From contig OZ025209.1 in assembly GCA_964019055.1 (NCBI GenBank), positions 16,033,351 to 16,097,350 on the forward strand: a stretch of DNA of 64,000 nucleotides. Direction: 5' to 3'. The notes under the pieces were generated by a model. It was not told where the DNA came from, searched no databases, and was given only the letters and a program-made list of their open reading frames with translations. Both the position numbers and the translations under genes were made by a program. Shown piece after piece: positions 54,324 through 64,000 of the stretch; the stretch's first letter is position 1, and each line of letters begins with the position of its first letter. The stretch is from Anthopleura xanthogrammica (taxonomy: Eukaryota > Cnidaria > Anthozoa > Actiniaria > Actiniidae).

Positions 54324-57300
54324 TTAGTTTTGAGATTTTGCAATTTTAGACTTTTTTCTATGCCTTCTGCGCAATTTTTTCAAAAAACTTTGTAAGTTTC
54401 CATGTTTTCTTGCATTTTGAATTCTCTGCCTTGCTACAATGAGATTGCCATCAGATGCCTGCAGCGCATCCTCTAGAACCTTAGCAAAATCGACGCTCAC
54501 CACCCGTGACAGTTCTCTCTTACCTCCGGGTACATACGAAGGATGAGATGAATAAACTCCCATATCATTGGCAGAACTTGGAGCAGGAGCAGCCGCTGGG
54601 TAGTACCCCTGGGGCATCTGGTTACTATTATAGGTCGAGCCAAATTTCATCGACGGGATGTACTCAGTAAAATGATATGTCCCTGGTTTGAGGTATTGGT
54701 AGGGTGCTGGGTACGGTGCAGGATAAGGGGCCGGATATGACGTCATCTGGGCTGCACTGGGTTGTTGGTAAGGTTGCTGGTTGGTGATTGGGTCATTTTG
54801 TTGGTAGTATGGTTGAGGCATCCCTGGTTGAGGCATCCCTGGTTGTGGGTTCTGCTGTTGTGATGCTGCAGACCCTGGTTGAGTAACACTCGAAGTTGGT
54901 CTCTTTGCATCTGCAGAAGCAACTGTAAAACAACCTGGTTAATCAGTTGACTTTTTAGGTTTACATCCCAATTCTTAGACGTCAGGGTTCCTTCTCAATC
55001 ATTAGTAGTTCACGTTCGAACGATATACATTTCTAGCAGAAAACTATTAATAAAACCTTAGCAAATTTCAAGGGAATATTATACTAATATTGCTGACAAC
55101 TTTTGAACTAATTTATTGATCCAAGATCAAAGATGTTTTAATGTCAGGGTGCGGCATATTCTATCTTAAGTTTTCCAATTAACTCTCACACTATTGCTAG
55201 TTTGCAATCATTCTTAAGAGAGTTGTATAACAAAGGAGGCCAATGAGAAATCTTTTGTTAAATACCACCAACATGGCGGCGATGACGTATCGTGCAAACG
55301 AAGAATTCTGATAATCTTTTAAGTGATATGGACTACATATCACTTTATTATGAAAGAGTATATGCGTAAGATAAGAACTTCGTTCACATACCCTTGCCTC
55401 GCCCACACAACGTGTTGACGTCCTCATCATCCAAGTATCTCTCCCAGAACGATATATCACCACTCTCAAACTTAGTACAGTGAAAATGAGGACTGTAGTT
55501 TGGTCGGCCAATCATGAGTTGAGTATTGACGTCAGTCACGTGACAGCCTGGAGAACGGCAGCCCAGACAGTGTTCGTTTGTCGCGGTGTGTCCTTTGAGC
55601 TCACAGTTGAGGTAAAGTTTGAGACCTAAGGTTGATCAAAGAGAGAAAATTGCTGACATGGTACGTAGCCAAAATGAAATGATGATAACTTGACTCTTGC
55701 CATCCAACATGGCGGCCAGCTCATTATTTTCCTTAAGAGATGATTATAGGATCTCTTTCGGGCAGGCATGTTTGATGATCAAACAATATGATCTTTTTTA
55801 CTCTGAGTAAAGAAATCTATAATATTTTTCCTGCCATCAAAAATGGCGCCTGCTGATTATCAAATAGTGAAAATCCTATATCATATGTTAATTTTTTTTT
55901 TTTTTCTGTTCTTTTCTTTTTTCAATTGAAAAAGACTGTCCCCTACTTTAAGGAGTTCCATTATTTTTTTCACCTACGATAGATTCTACTGTTTCTACTG
56001 TTCATGTCCTCCAAGATGGCTTCCAATATTTATTGATCAATGATTTACCTTTATCTTTCCTCCACGTAACCAGTACATCATGCCAGCGGTCTGTCTCTAA
56101 GGGCGTCTCCAGGCACAACGAGTCGTTAGGTATAGCGATATCAGCACGTAACTTCCCTTGTAAAGTGTAGAGAGAGAATCCCTTTGAGTTGAACGTCGAT
56201 GCTCCTGAATCAACGATGTATCTCATGTCGTCTGATTTAATGAAGGTGTCTTTGTTTGTCTTTAGAGTCATCTCAAATGAAAAACCATCGTCACATTTAT
56301 CTGGAGCTGATGGCAAAAAAAAAAGACTTTGATTACTCGAGTCAAATCTTTTTTCAACATTTTATGATGGCAGCCCTCATTAGCGCGCGCCCGAATCATA
56401 ATCAAAACCTCGCGATATTTGGTCACAAAATCGTACCACCTTCTGCACTTTAACGGTTTCCTCTAATAGGAAAAGCTTAGTATAAATTGCTTGAAAATTA
56501 GGTTCGAGCTCGAGAAACAAAAAAGATACTTAGGCAAAAATCTGTGATTGGGGTACCTGTGTCAAAACTGGTACGCAGTGCTGCTATTTCTCATAACATG
56601 TTATTCAAATAAGTCAGTTTGTTCACTTACCACTGATGCATCCACCAGCGAAGTCTCCACCTCCTAACCACGCATCTTCTCCATTGAACGACAAACCCCC
56701 TCGCGTCTTTTGGATTTTGCCGTGTGAAATCATGGCAGCTCCGGGACTACCGGGGATTCTTTCCCCGATGATGTTGCTAAGCGACCAGTGGTATGATGGA
56801 CGTACTGTCAAAGGGATTTAAAAGGAATTATTTACTGTAAAATTATTCGCTATTAATCATGGGCATAATCAAGTATTTTAAGAAGGTTTTGGCTTTGTGC
56901 AAATGTGTGCGCATTCCTTGTTCGAACTTAATGATGTTACATTGAGTATCTCAAGATTTTTAACATCGCCGCCATGTTGGTGGTATCTATCAAAAGCGTT
57001 CAACAACATGGCCGACACTAATGACAAGCTTCGTGTCAAACTTGATTACAAAGAGCGCAAAGCTTTCGCATAACTTACATGCATGTGATTTTGGTATCTT
57101 TGAGTTGATAGTCTGTGTCATATACTCCTCTTGCTCGTTCACAGACCTGGGTTTAGTTGGACTTAGCCTCGTTTCGATGTCCTCAGGTTTGATCCCAGTC
57201 TCGTCTTGGTGTGCTGCTAGCTTCTGGGTCTTGTTGTCTTGTTGTCCTTTTTCGTTAGTTTTTGTTTGGTTAATTGCTGTCTCGTGCTTGTCCTCATGCT

Positions 57301-60300
57301 TGTCCTCGTGCTTATCCTCATGCTTGTCTTTGTCAGGATAGTCCAATAGGTTCGCAAGGTCTTTTGAGTTTCCGTTGATCCGTCGTATCAGACCGTCGAA
57401 TCCTTCATCAGGAATATCAAAGCTGACACCATCAAACACGATATGGTGCTTACCTCTTCCTGATATAGCACTATCTCTTCCAACTCCTGTCATCTGTCTG
57501 AAACCTTGATTGTTCAGTTGCTCCGATGTGTAAGCTCCTTGTTCAAGCCCTTGAGGTTGCGTGGGAGCGAGCATAGGTTGTGCTGGAATTGCGTCAGCCA
57601 TCGGCATTTGAATAGGTAACACGCCTCCTGGCGGCACATTCATGGGATTAAAATTGTTGGGGTACGGTGGGAGATTTGGCTCCATACCAGCGGAGCTGCC
57701 CGTCATTTGTATTTGTTTTGGTTCGGGCATGATAAGAGGTGGTGGTCTTCCTTCACTTTCATTTGCCTCCTCAATTTTCTTCTCATTTTTCTCTTTGCTG
57801 TTCTTTTCTTTGTTTTTCTCATTGCTTTCCTTTTCATTCATTTCATTCTCATTCCTCTCGTTCTCATCCTTATTGTTCTCCTTTTCCTTTTCTTGTTTCT
57901 CATTTCCATTTGCCGCTAAAATGGTCGCATTAATTCTTCCTCCTTTGATGATAACTCCGTCTCCTATCTCTCCTCCCTCAATAACACCCCCTTCTATTAT
58001 CCCGCCATTTATTTTTCCCGCCAAAACCACCCCACCTTTAAGCTGCCCCTTCTCCATGACCCCACCCCTCAGAATACCCCCAGTAATTGACCCTCCTTTG
58101 AGAATACCACCCTCGATGCTTCCATTCGTCATTTCTCCGCCAAGCATAGTACCAGCCTTGATGGTCCCGCCTGAGAGTTTCCCAAATTTGAGTACTCCAC
58201 CCTCGACGCTTCCTCCAGTCATTGTCCCTCCCTCCATCTTCCCTCCCTTGATACTGCCTCCCTTGACTTCACCCCCTCTCATCACCCCTCCCTCGAGGCT
58301 GCCTCCTCGGAATGAACCACCTAGAAGCACACCCCCTGTAATGTCCCCACCTTCAAAATAACCACCCTTGACCTTTCCTCCAAACATTCTTCCTCCCTTC
58401 ATCAATCCACCTTCAAAACTACCGTTAACTAAACGTCCACCTTCAATAAGTCCATCATGGAAAATCCCGCCTTCCATTGTGCCATTCTTGAATTTCCCGC
58501 CTTGTACGTAACCTCCTTTGATAGTCCCACCTTCAATACTTCCGGCACTGATTTCACCTCCTTCAATAAGCCCACCAGTTATAGTGCCCCCGGTGATCTT
58601 TCCACCTTGGATTCTTGTCCCTTTGACTTGAAGAGGGACCAAGTTTTCTTTGTTTTCTTTTTCCTTCTGTACGACCATTTTCTCTCCCTCGCTCGTCGCT
58701 ACTTTGTTTTCCAATGAACTAGCAGCCGGTCTCTTGTTCTCGCTCGTCGCTACTTTGTTTTCCAATGAACTAGCAGCTGGTCTCTTGTTCTCGCTCGTCG
58801 CTACTTTGCTTTCTAATGAATTAGCAGCCGGTCTCTTGTTTTCTTTGTCTTGTTTATCATTATTTTGATCTAAATTACCATTTTTTTGCTTTTTATTCAA
58901 TCCAAAAATTTCAAATGGATTGAAGAAGGGATTAGCAAGGAATTGGTTATAAACGTCTGACTGTGCCTGGCCTTCTTTGCTGTCCGCGTAGTCACGGTTC
59001 CCAGTAGCTGCCTCGCTATGGTTTCTGTTTAATTCTGTGTTATTTTGCTGTTCTTTCATTCCCTGTTTCTCAGCTTTGTCCGTCCTGACCGGCTTTGTCG
59101 CATTAGTAACCTTGCCTACATTTTCTGTGGTTGTTGCATTTGCTGCATTTGGCGTGTTAACTATACTTTCAGTATTCCCAACAGTCACCGTATTAACTGG
59201 ATTTCCTTCCGTCTGAGCATGCACATTATCAATAGAATATGGATAGTCCATGATATTTTGGTCTTCATTACTTTCTTGTGCTCTGTTGTCATTGCCGTTG
59301 ATGCGGCCATCATTCTGGCCATAGTTCTGTTCATTTTTCTGTTGAGGCATCATACCACCTTGTTGCTGACTACTTGGGTCTTGGTTCTGGTCCAGTTGCT
59401 GTGAAAACGAGTCTACATTGTTCATTTCCTCGCTACTGTCATATCTACTAACTTCCTCATCTCCCCTGATCCGATGGCTGCTCACTTGTTGCCCATCCTT
59501 GCTTAACTTATGCCCATGTCCGAAGTGAGACTTTGTAGGACGTATTCTCTTCATATTATCTGCAGGATGTTTCCCTTGGTCGATGGCATTATAAAAATCA
59601 TCCGAGTCAGATTCCTCTGGATTGTCACTAAAAACCTCGTACCCAGGTCCCCCGTCGTGCTGCCTGTTTAACTTGTACCCAGGACTCTCTTCCAAACCCT
59701 GCGTATCTGACTTAGTATCTCCTGGTGAAATTTCATCTTCTACGTCTTCGCTATGTTGGTAATTCGGTGGTGCTTCATTGTTGGCATGGTGACGAGATTT
59801 CGGCCTGCCGTCCGCTGTTTTTTCATCTCCGTTCAATGCGTGGAAGTAATCAGTCAGCTCGCCAGTGTCAATCATCCTGACGTTCTCCATGTCAACAGAA
59901 TCATCGCTGTTGACTCCCTGCTTGTACGCACCTTGCACGTCGTCCATTCTGTTGATCTCGTTCGCGATGTTCTGCCTTGAAACTGCATTTGCCTCGTGGG
60001 AATTTACACCATGAATCTTATGACTGTGTTTATGTTTCTTACTTTCACTTGAACTTTTAATGCTTTTTCGCTGGCTGCTATCAACTTGTGACGTATCTGA
60101 CGTGTTTTCTTTTGAGTCACGTGACGTGCTTTCTTTTGAGTCACGTGATTCTTTACCTATGGCAAGAAAAGTCACCGATTTGTCTTTGAGTACGTTTGAT
60201 TCTTTCACGTGATGTTTTTTCGTAGCATTTGTGTTTCTACTGATTGTCAATAGTGTAAACAGACAACACAATATTATCTTGAGAAATGCCAATTTCGTTG

Positions 60301-60304
60301 CCAT
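54324..60304 (-). CDS. Secreted Gly-Gly pentapeptide-repeat protein with LamG domain (five coding exons)
   Basis: Coding exons on the minus strand: 60304-57079, 56804-56631, 56306-56049, 55625-55392 and 54922-54324. All junctions are phase 1 and sum to 1496 residues. ATG 60304 starts a signal peptide (LAFLKIILCCLFTLLTIS). Residues about 30-460 are disordered and rich in Asp, Ser, Asn and Gln. Near residues 487-540 a 17-residue unit (ENKRPAASSLENKVATS) is repeated three times. About residues 560-795 consist of some 47 pentapeptides of the form x-hydrophobic-x-Gly-Gly. A Lys/Glu/Asn-rich stretch, a Pro/Met-rich region and a KHED x4 run follow. Exons 2-4 encode one LamG-like domain (PSYHWSLSNIIGERI, GGLSFNGEDAWLGGGD, DRWHDVLVTWRK). 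The last exon is Tyr/Pro/Gln-rich (YPAPYPAPYPAPY) with a basic end (LRRRHRKKSK). A non-coding 5' exon with a GTAAGA donor near 61021 probably precedes it. Role unknown; an extracellular structural protein is most likely. Confidence 0.86.
57915..58630 (-). repeat. Coding repeat: about 47 Gly-Gly pentapeptides
   Basis: In the first coding exon the peptide repeats a five-residue unit with paired glycines, a hydrophobic residue at the second position and usually a charged or small residue at the third, for example GGKITGGTITGGLIEGG. The DNA shows a 15-bp period with TCCTCC/ACCTCC words at regular spacing. The unit resembles pentapeptide-type solenoids in spacing but not in the canonical A(D/N)LxX consensus. 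Confidence 0.9.
58686..58845 (-). repeat. Coding repeat: 17-residue unit, three copies
   Basis: A 51-bp unit is repeated three times with few differences. The encoded unit is ENKRPAASSLENKVATS with Asn/Ser and Glu/Ser changes. It lies just before the Gly-Gly repeats. Confidence 0.92.
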
Positions 60305-60313
60305 GGCAATTGT

Positions 60314-62521
60314 CTGCAAATGAAAAACATGTTGGAGTCAGTTTCATGAAGGTTTCACAATTTGGCGCCGTTCCTCTTAAAAGGCTTTCACTTTTCAACC
60401 AATCAGAAAAAAGCATGAAATATATCAATTACACCGGGAATTCGTTCCACCTATCTTCATGCAACGCCATACCTAATTATAACTATGAAGATTTCGCTCA
60501 ATAAAAAACCATAGACGGAAGTTTTGCAACAGTGTCTAAAATACAACGCCCATAAATGGCATTTAATGTCAAACAAATAGCCCCTATTTATAGAGGGTTT
60601 ACTAAGTGATCTGTAAGTACATTCAATAGCATGGAAGGAAACGATCCGTAAAATATATGTACTATATAATTAATGACACAAAAATAAAAATAAAATAAAA
60701 AATATAAGATGAATCGTTTTTATAAACAAAATCTTTCCGACAAAGGATAATTTTTTTACTTGTCGAATATATATAAGCTCATTTTCGTCTTGCATATTAA
60801 TTTTTATCAAGAACACTTCAAATTTTTTGTTGATTTAAGAATTTTAGAAATAAATTTATCATGGAATACACTTAATTGTTTTCATGATATATAATAAAAA
60901 TACCACTTAGAATCGATATATTATTTTGTTTTGACTACGAAATAATAAGGAAAAACACATTCTAGGTAATTAAATATATTAAGTTTTAAAAACAAAATAA
61001 CATAGGATACTTTTTCTTACCTAAATTTAGGTTAATGGTTGAGTTGCTTTGCTAAGTCGTTGAAGACTTTCAGTCAAAATATCAATCCAAAATAACCTTC
61101 TTCTATGCCTCAACTAGGAAATCCGAGTTCCATGACACTGGAGTTTAGTATCGGCATTAAATTCCTGACTCCAAATCCATTTCTGCAAACACTATTCAAC
61201 AAAATAAAAAAATTGCAAGAAAAAAGCGCGATTTTTTTTTTGACGTGTGAAGGTTATGGCTCTACGCATGCGTGATGCGTGCATGTTGATTAGTACTTGA
61301 AAATGACAAGATCTTTCAGGAATGTTTTTCAAATGATTTCTGCAGGGTTTTCGCTTGTCAAACAATTATCGCCTTCGTGGAGTTTAAATAAGAGATTTGA
61401 AAGCTACAAAAGAACAGGGATAAAACATTGCATGAGAGGTTAAAAAAAGAAATTTAATTCAACGAGCTTAAGCTTCAAAAAATTATTTTGAAAAAATACT
61501 TTTATCTTTTGACTAGTATTTGCAAATTCGGTCCATGATTTTGTATGGATAATATGATTTTTTTATTATATAACAAAGAATAATCCAAATTTCAAAACAC
61601 CGCGAACTCTTAACCTTTTTTCCATTACATAATGATAATATATTATTTCAAAAATATATCAAACAATTAGGGGAAAATGTAAACAAATATGCACAAATAC
61701 AAATGGAAAAGCAAAGCTACACAACCAGTCGTATCCAGTCTCCCTCATCCTCATGACCTCCAGTGATCTCTAAACACAAGACATTGATCTTAGTCACTGG
61801 TACCAGTCACAAACTATAGTAGGTCTTTGTATTTCTTAAATATTTAATAACTTTTATAGTCTAAGAACTCGTTGTAAGTCATTTCGGAAAAGAGAGCCTT
61901 TTTTCGTCAGGGGATTCGAAATTTTCGCTTGCAAATGGTCAAGTGCAAAGAGTAACTCCTCAAGTTCATACCGTCTGCCACGAGAGATTTTTCTTCTTGT
62001 TTAGAGGTAAGTGTCTTCATCATTTGTTTCGCTATTTATGCGGTAGATTATGAAATACTTCCATTAAAATTGCTAGTCTCCACTTTCTACCAAATTTAAT
62101 CTATTTTTACTCAATAAAATAGAAAACAGCAACAAAATGTTACAAACTAAGTTCAGAGGAGCTTTATTCCTGTTTTACGTTCTTTTCTCGTTCACATCGT
62201 TTGTTTTCAAAATCCAATCTTGACCAACCTGTTCTAGTCACCTGTAGTTTTAAGAAATACCTTGTGCCTAGAACTCTTGATTCATGAAATTCAAAATAAC
62301 GATAAGCGATAATTAAATATCTCGTATAAGGAATTCATCAGAATTTTCCAGGTTTTTTGTCGTTTTTACTGAGCTACTTGGTCCTTCCCAGTCTCTCTCC
62401 ACCCGCCCCTCCCCTCCCCCTGTTAATTCTAAGCTCTCCAAACGTTAATGTTCTAACCGGCGGTTCTAATGTGCATCTTATTTCAAAACAACTTGTAACA
62501 TTTTAAATAATTTTCTTTTAG
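60314..62521. promoter_or_regulatory. Shared divergent promoter region with 5' UTR introns on both sides
   Basis: Two genes for secreted proteins diverge from this 2.2-kb AT-rich stretch. On the minus strand a probable non-coding exon ends at a GTAAGA donor at 61020 and splices to the acceptor at 60314-60315. On the + strand a probable non-coding exon ends at a GTAAGT donor after 62006 and splices to the acceptor at 62520-62521. The core promoters would then lie between about 61100 and 61950. No TATA or initiator element was confidently placed. Confidence 0.5.
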
Positions 62522-62536
62522 CTAAAATAATCCAGA

Positions 62537-63879
62537 ATGTCCAATTTACTGTTTCTTTGCTGTTTGGTGTGTTTCGTGTTTTGTGCTGGAGTATCGAGCG
62601 GCGAGAAGCCCTTGAAACGAGGTAAGATATATACATATTTATGAAAGAACGAACGAACGAACGAACGAAAGAAAGAAAGAAAGAAAGAAAGGAAGGAAGG
62701 AAGGAAGGAAGGAAGGAAGGAAGGAAGGAAGGAAGGAAGGAAGGAAGGAAGGAAGAAAGAAAGAAAGAAAGAAAGATTTGAGTGAGGGATGGAGTTGGAA
62801 AAATGGCGGGAAAATGTAGAAATGCAGAAACCAAACCAGTTCTTCCTCATTAACATAAATTAGCTGAAATTGATTTCTTTTGGATTTCTTTACCAGAAAA
62901 CGTATTAGGAGCAGATGATTTAGATGTCAGTGAAATACACAATCTCCTGAAACACAACGATCCCCAAAGCGATGATGAAATCCGGGCAGCTTTTCCAGTA
63001 ATGGACGCATTCAAGTCTCATCAGTTATTCTCTCCAGAAGACTTAAAAGATAAGAGAGAATACGAGAATACAGATGAAGGGAGCATCGAACTAGCTGTAC
63101 AAGCAGCTCTGAGAAAACTTCGTAAGAAGAAAGATTTATATGCCGATGCTGTAAAACAGAACACTGAGGCTTTGAACGATGAGGCACACGAACACTTCGA
63201 AGATAAACACAAGAAAAAAAATGTGACCGCGAAAGAACTTATTGATGAAGTAGTGAAAGATGAGATCAAAAGTCATGGAGGTCCGTCTGACAAAGGAGAT
63301 GACGATGATTCAGAAACCGGAGAAGACGCAAAGGCGAGTTCAAGGTCTAGTTTTGATGATGATCAAATCCATAAGAAGCTTGCCGAGATTTCACTTCTAG
63401 AGAAAAAGCTTGCACACTTGGTTCGACAAGTCAAACATTACTTGCGAAAGAAAAAAGCACAAGTACATAAGTCAGAAGGGTTGGAAGACAATGACGATGT
63501 TGAAAGTATTTTAGCCGAAGCAGATGACAAGAAGAAGAGAAATGGAATACCTCACACTTCAATACTTGAGAAATTCAGAAACAATCCAGGCCTCGTTGAC
63601 AAATATATGGACAGTATACTAAATGATGATAGCGACACAGCTAATGGCGACCAGAGGGACTTGCTTGGTAAGAAAGATATGGAGACGGGGTTGCTAAGAG
63701 ACATCGTACCAGGAGAAATAAACTCGATCCCGTTGTCAAGGCTTGATAAAGAGAGCGATGATTACGAGAGTATGGCTACTGATAGAGGAGTTGCTCGAGA
63801 CGCCATGGTGGAGTCGCCATTTTCAATTCTTGATATCAAGAAGACGACTGGCAAGAAGTTTCGACACAATTTGGCTTAA
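62537..63879 (+). CDS. Secreted highly charged coiled-coil protein (two coding exons)
   Basis: Coding exons 62537-62621 and 62897-63879 join in phase 1 to 355 residues. The first encodes a signal peptide (LLFLCCLVCFVFCAGVSSG) and ends in a KPLKR pair. The second encodes a highly charged protein: a helical region with LAVQAALRKLRKKKDLYADA, an acidic run (GDDDDSETGEDA), a heptad-like stretch (LLEKKLAHLVRQVKHYLRKK) and further Asp/Lys-rich sequence to a TAA at 63877-63879. There are no cysteines after the signal peptide. I recognise no domain. Its SRSSFDDD motif resembles SRSSFQDDD in the mosaic gene's acidic exon, hinting at a shared secreted acidic segment. An ATTAAA near 63901 may be its polyadenylation signal. 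Confidence 0.85.
62644..62776. repeat. GAAC/GAAA/GGAA tetranucleotide microsatellite
   Basis: Successive blocks of GAAC, GAAA and GGAA tetramers fill much of the intron of the charged secreted protein gene. Ser/Leu/Pro/Phe frames opposite are artefacts. Confidence 0.95.
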
Positions 63880-64000
63880 GATTCTTAAACCTTATACGTG
63901 ATTAAACTTTATGCTGATTGGTTCGTATTTGTGACGTCGCCATCCAGACCAGCCAATCAGATATCAAGAACAGCGCGCAAAGAAAGAGATGTAAAAAACA

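Noticed and set aside
57642..58361. 239-codon + strand Pro/Ser-rich frame
   Set aside because: Antisense shadow of the Gly-Gly repeat coding exon; periodic GG codons give periodic Pro codons on the opposite strand.
62478..62856. Ser/Leu/Pro/Phe minus-strand frames
   Set aside because: Readings of the GAAA/GGAA microsatellite in an intron.

Overview
The window is eukaryotic genomic DNA from an invertebrate animal, most likely an anthozoan cnidarian (sea anemone or coral). I infer this from AT-rich, intron-bearing genes, mosaic secreted proteins (PAN, EGF, WSC-like, TSP1, vWA and LamG modules joined by symmetrical phase-1 introns), intronless TRIM-NHL genes, and many short palindromic DNA transposons. 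No database search was possible. Splice sites were picked by eye from GT/AG signals and then tested by asking whether the exon phases add up to one open frame.

Layout: (1) 1-2008, + strand, 3' part of a secreted PAN-EGF protein with an in-frame TGA before its last domain. (2) 3601-5986, - strand, a small secreted single-vWA protein with an altered metal-binding motif. (3) 6751-12384, - strand, a six-exon secreted protein built from a duplicated, unrecognised four-cysteine module plus an acidic tail. A hAT relic and two palindromic elements lie in one intron. (4) 12.4-17.1 kb, mostly empty, with one possible orphan terminal exon. (5) 17109-31985, + strand, a 15-kb mosaic matrix gene: signal peptide, Tyr/Pro-rich segment, WSC-like, TSP1, Thr/Pro linker, vWA, Pro linker, vWA, a tandem array of seven identical 30-bp exons, LamG, acidic region and basic tail (about 1452 residues if one gene). 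(6) 32790-34961 (+), 41329-43623 (-) and 45330-46700 (-), three intronless TRIM paralogues; the third lacks NHL repeats and stops beside a foldback element. (7) 35974-37817, - strand, a two-exon precursor of a small six-cysteine secreted peptide. (8) about 48.7-52.4 kb, - strand, a multi-TSP1 gene with an unresolved 5' end. (9) 54324-60304, - strand, a secreted protein of about 1496 residues with an unusual glycine-pair pentapeptide repeat, a LamG domain and a Tyr/Pro/Gln-rich basic C-terminus. (10) 62537-63879, + strand, a charged secreted coiled-coil protein transcribed head-to-head with the previous gene.

Taken together the window is a neighbourhood of secreted extracellular-matrix or adhesion genes (PAN/EGF, vWA, WSC-like, TSP1, LamG, and disordered acidic, basic or Tyr/Pro-rich tails) surrounding a small cluster of TRIM ubiquitin-ligase paralogues. 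Matrix assembly or adhesion is an inference from domain content only.

The most distinctive observations are the array of seven identical, phase-neutral microexons in the mosaic gene, the x-hydrophobic-x-Gly-Gly pentapeptide repeat protein, the duplicated C-x8-C-x5-C-x4-C module gene, and the TRIM gene cut short next to a foldback element. At least five short palindromic transposon families recur across the introns and intergenic spaces.
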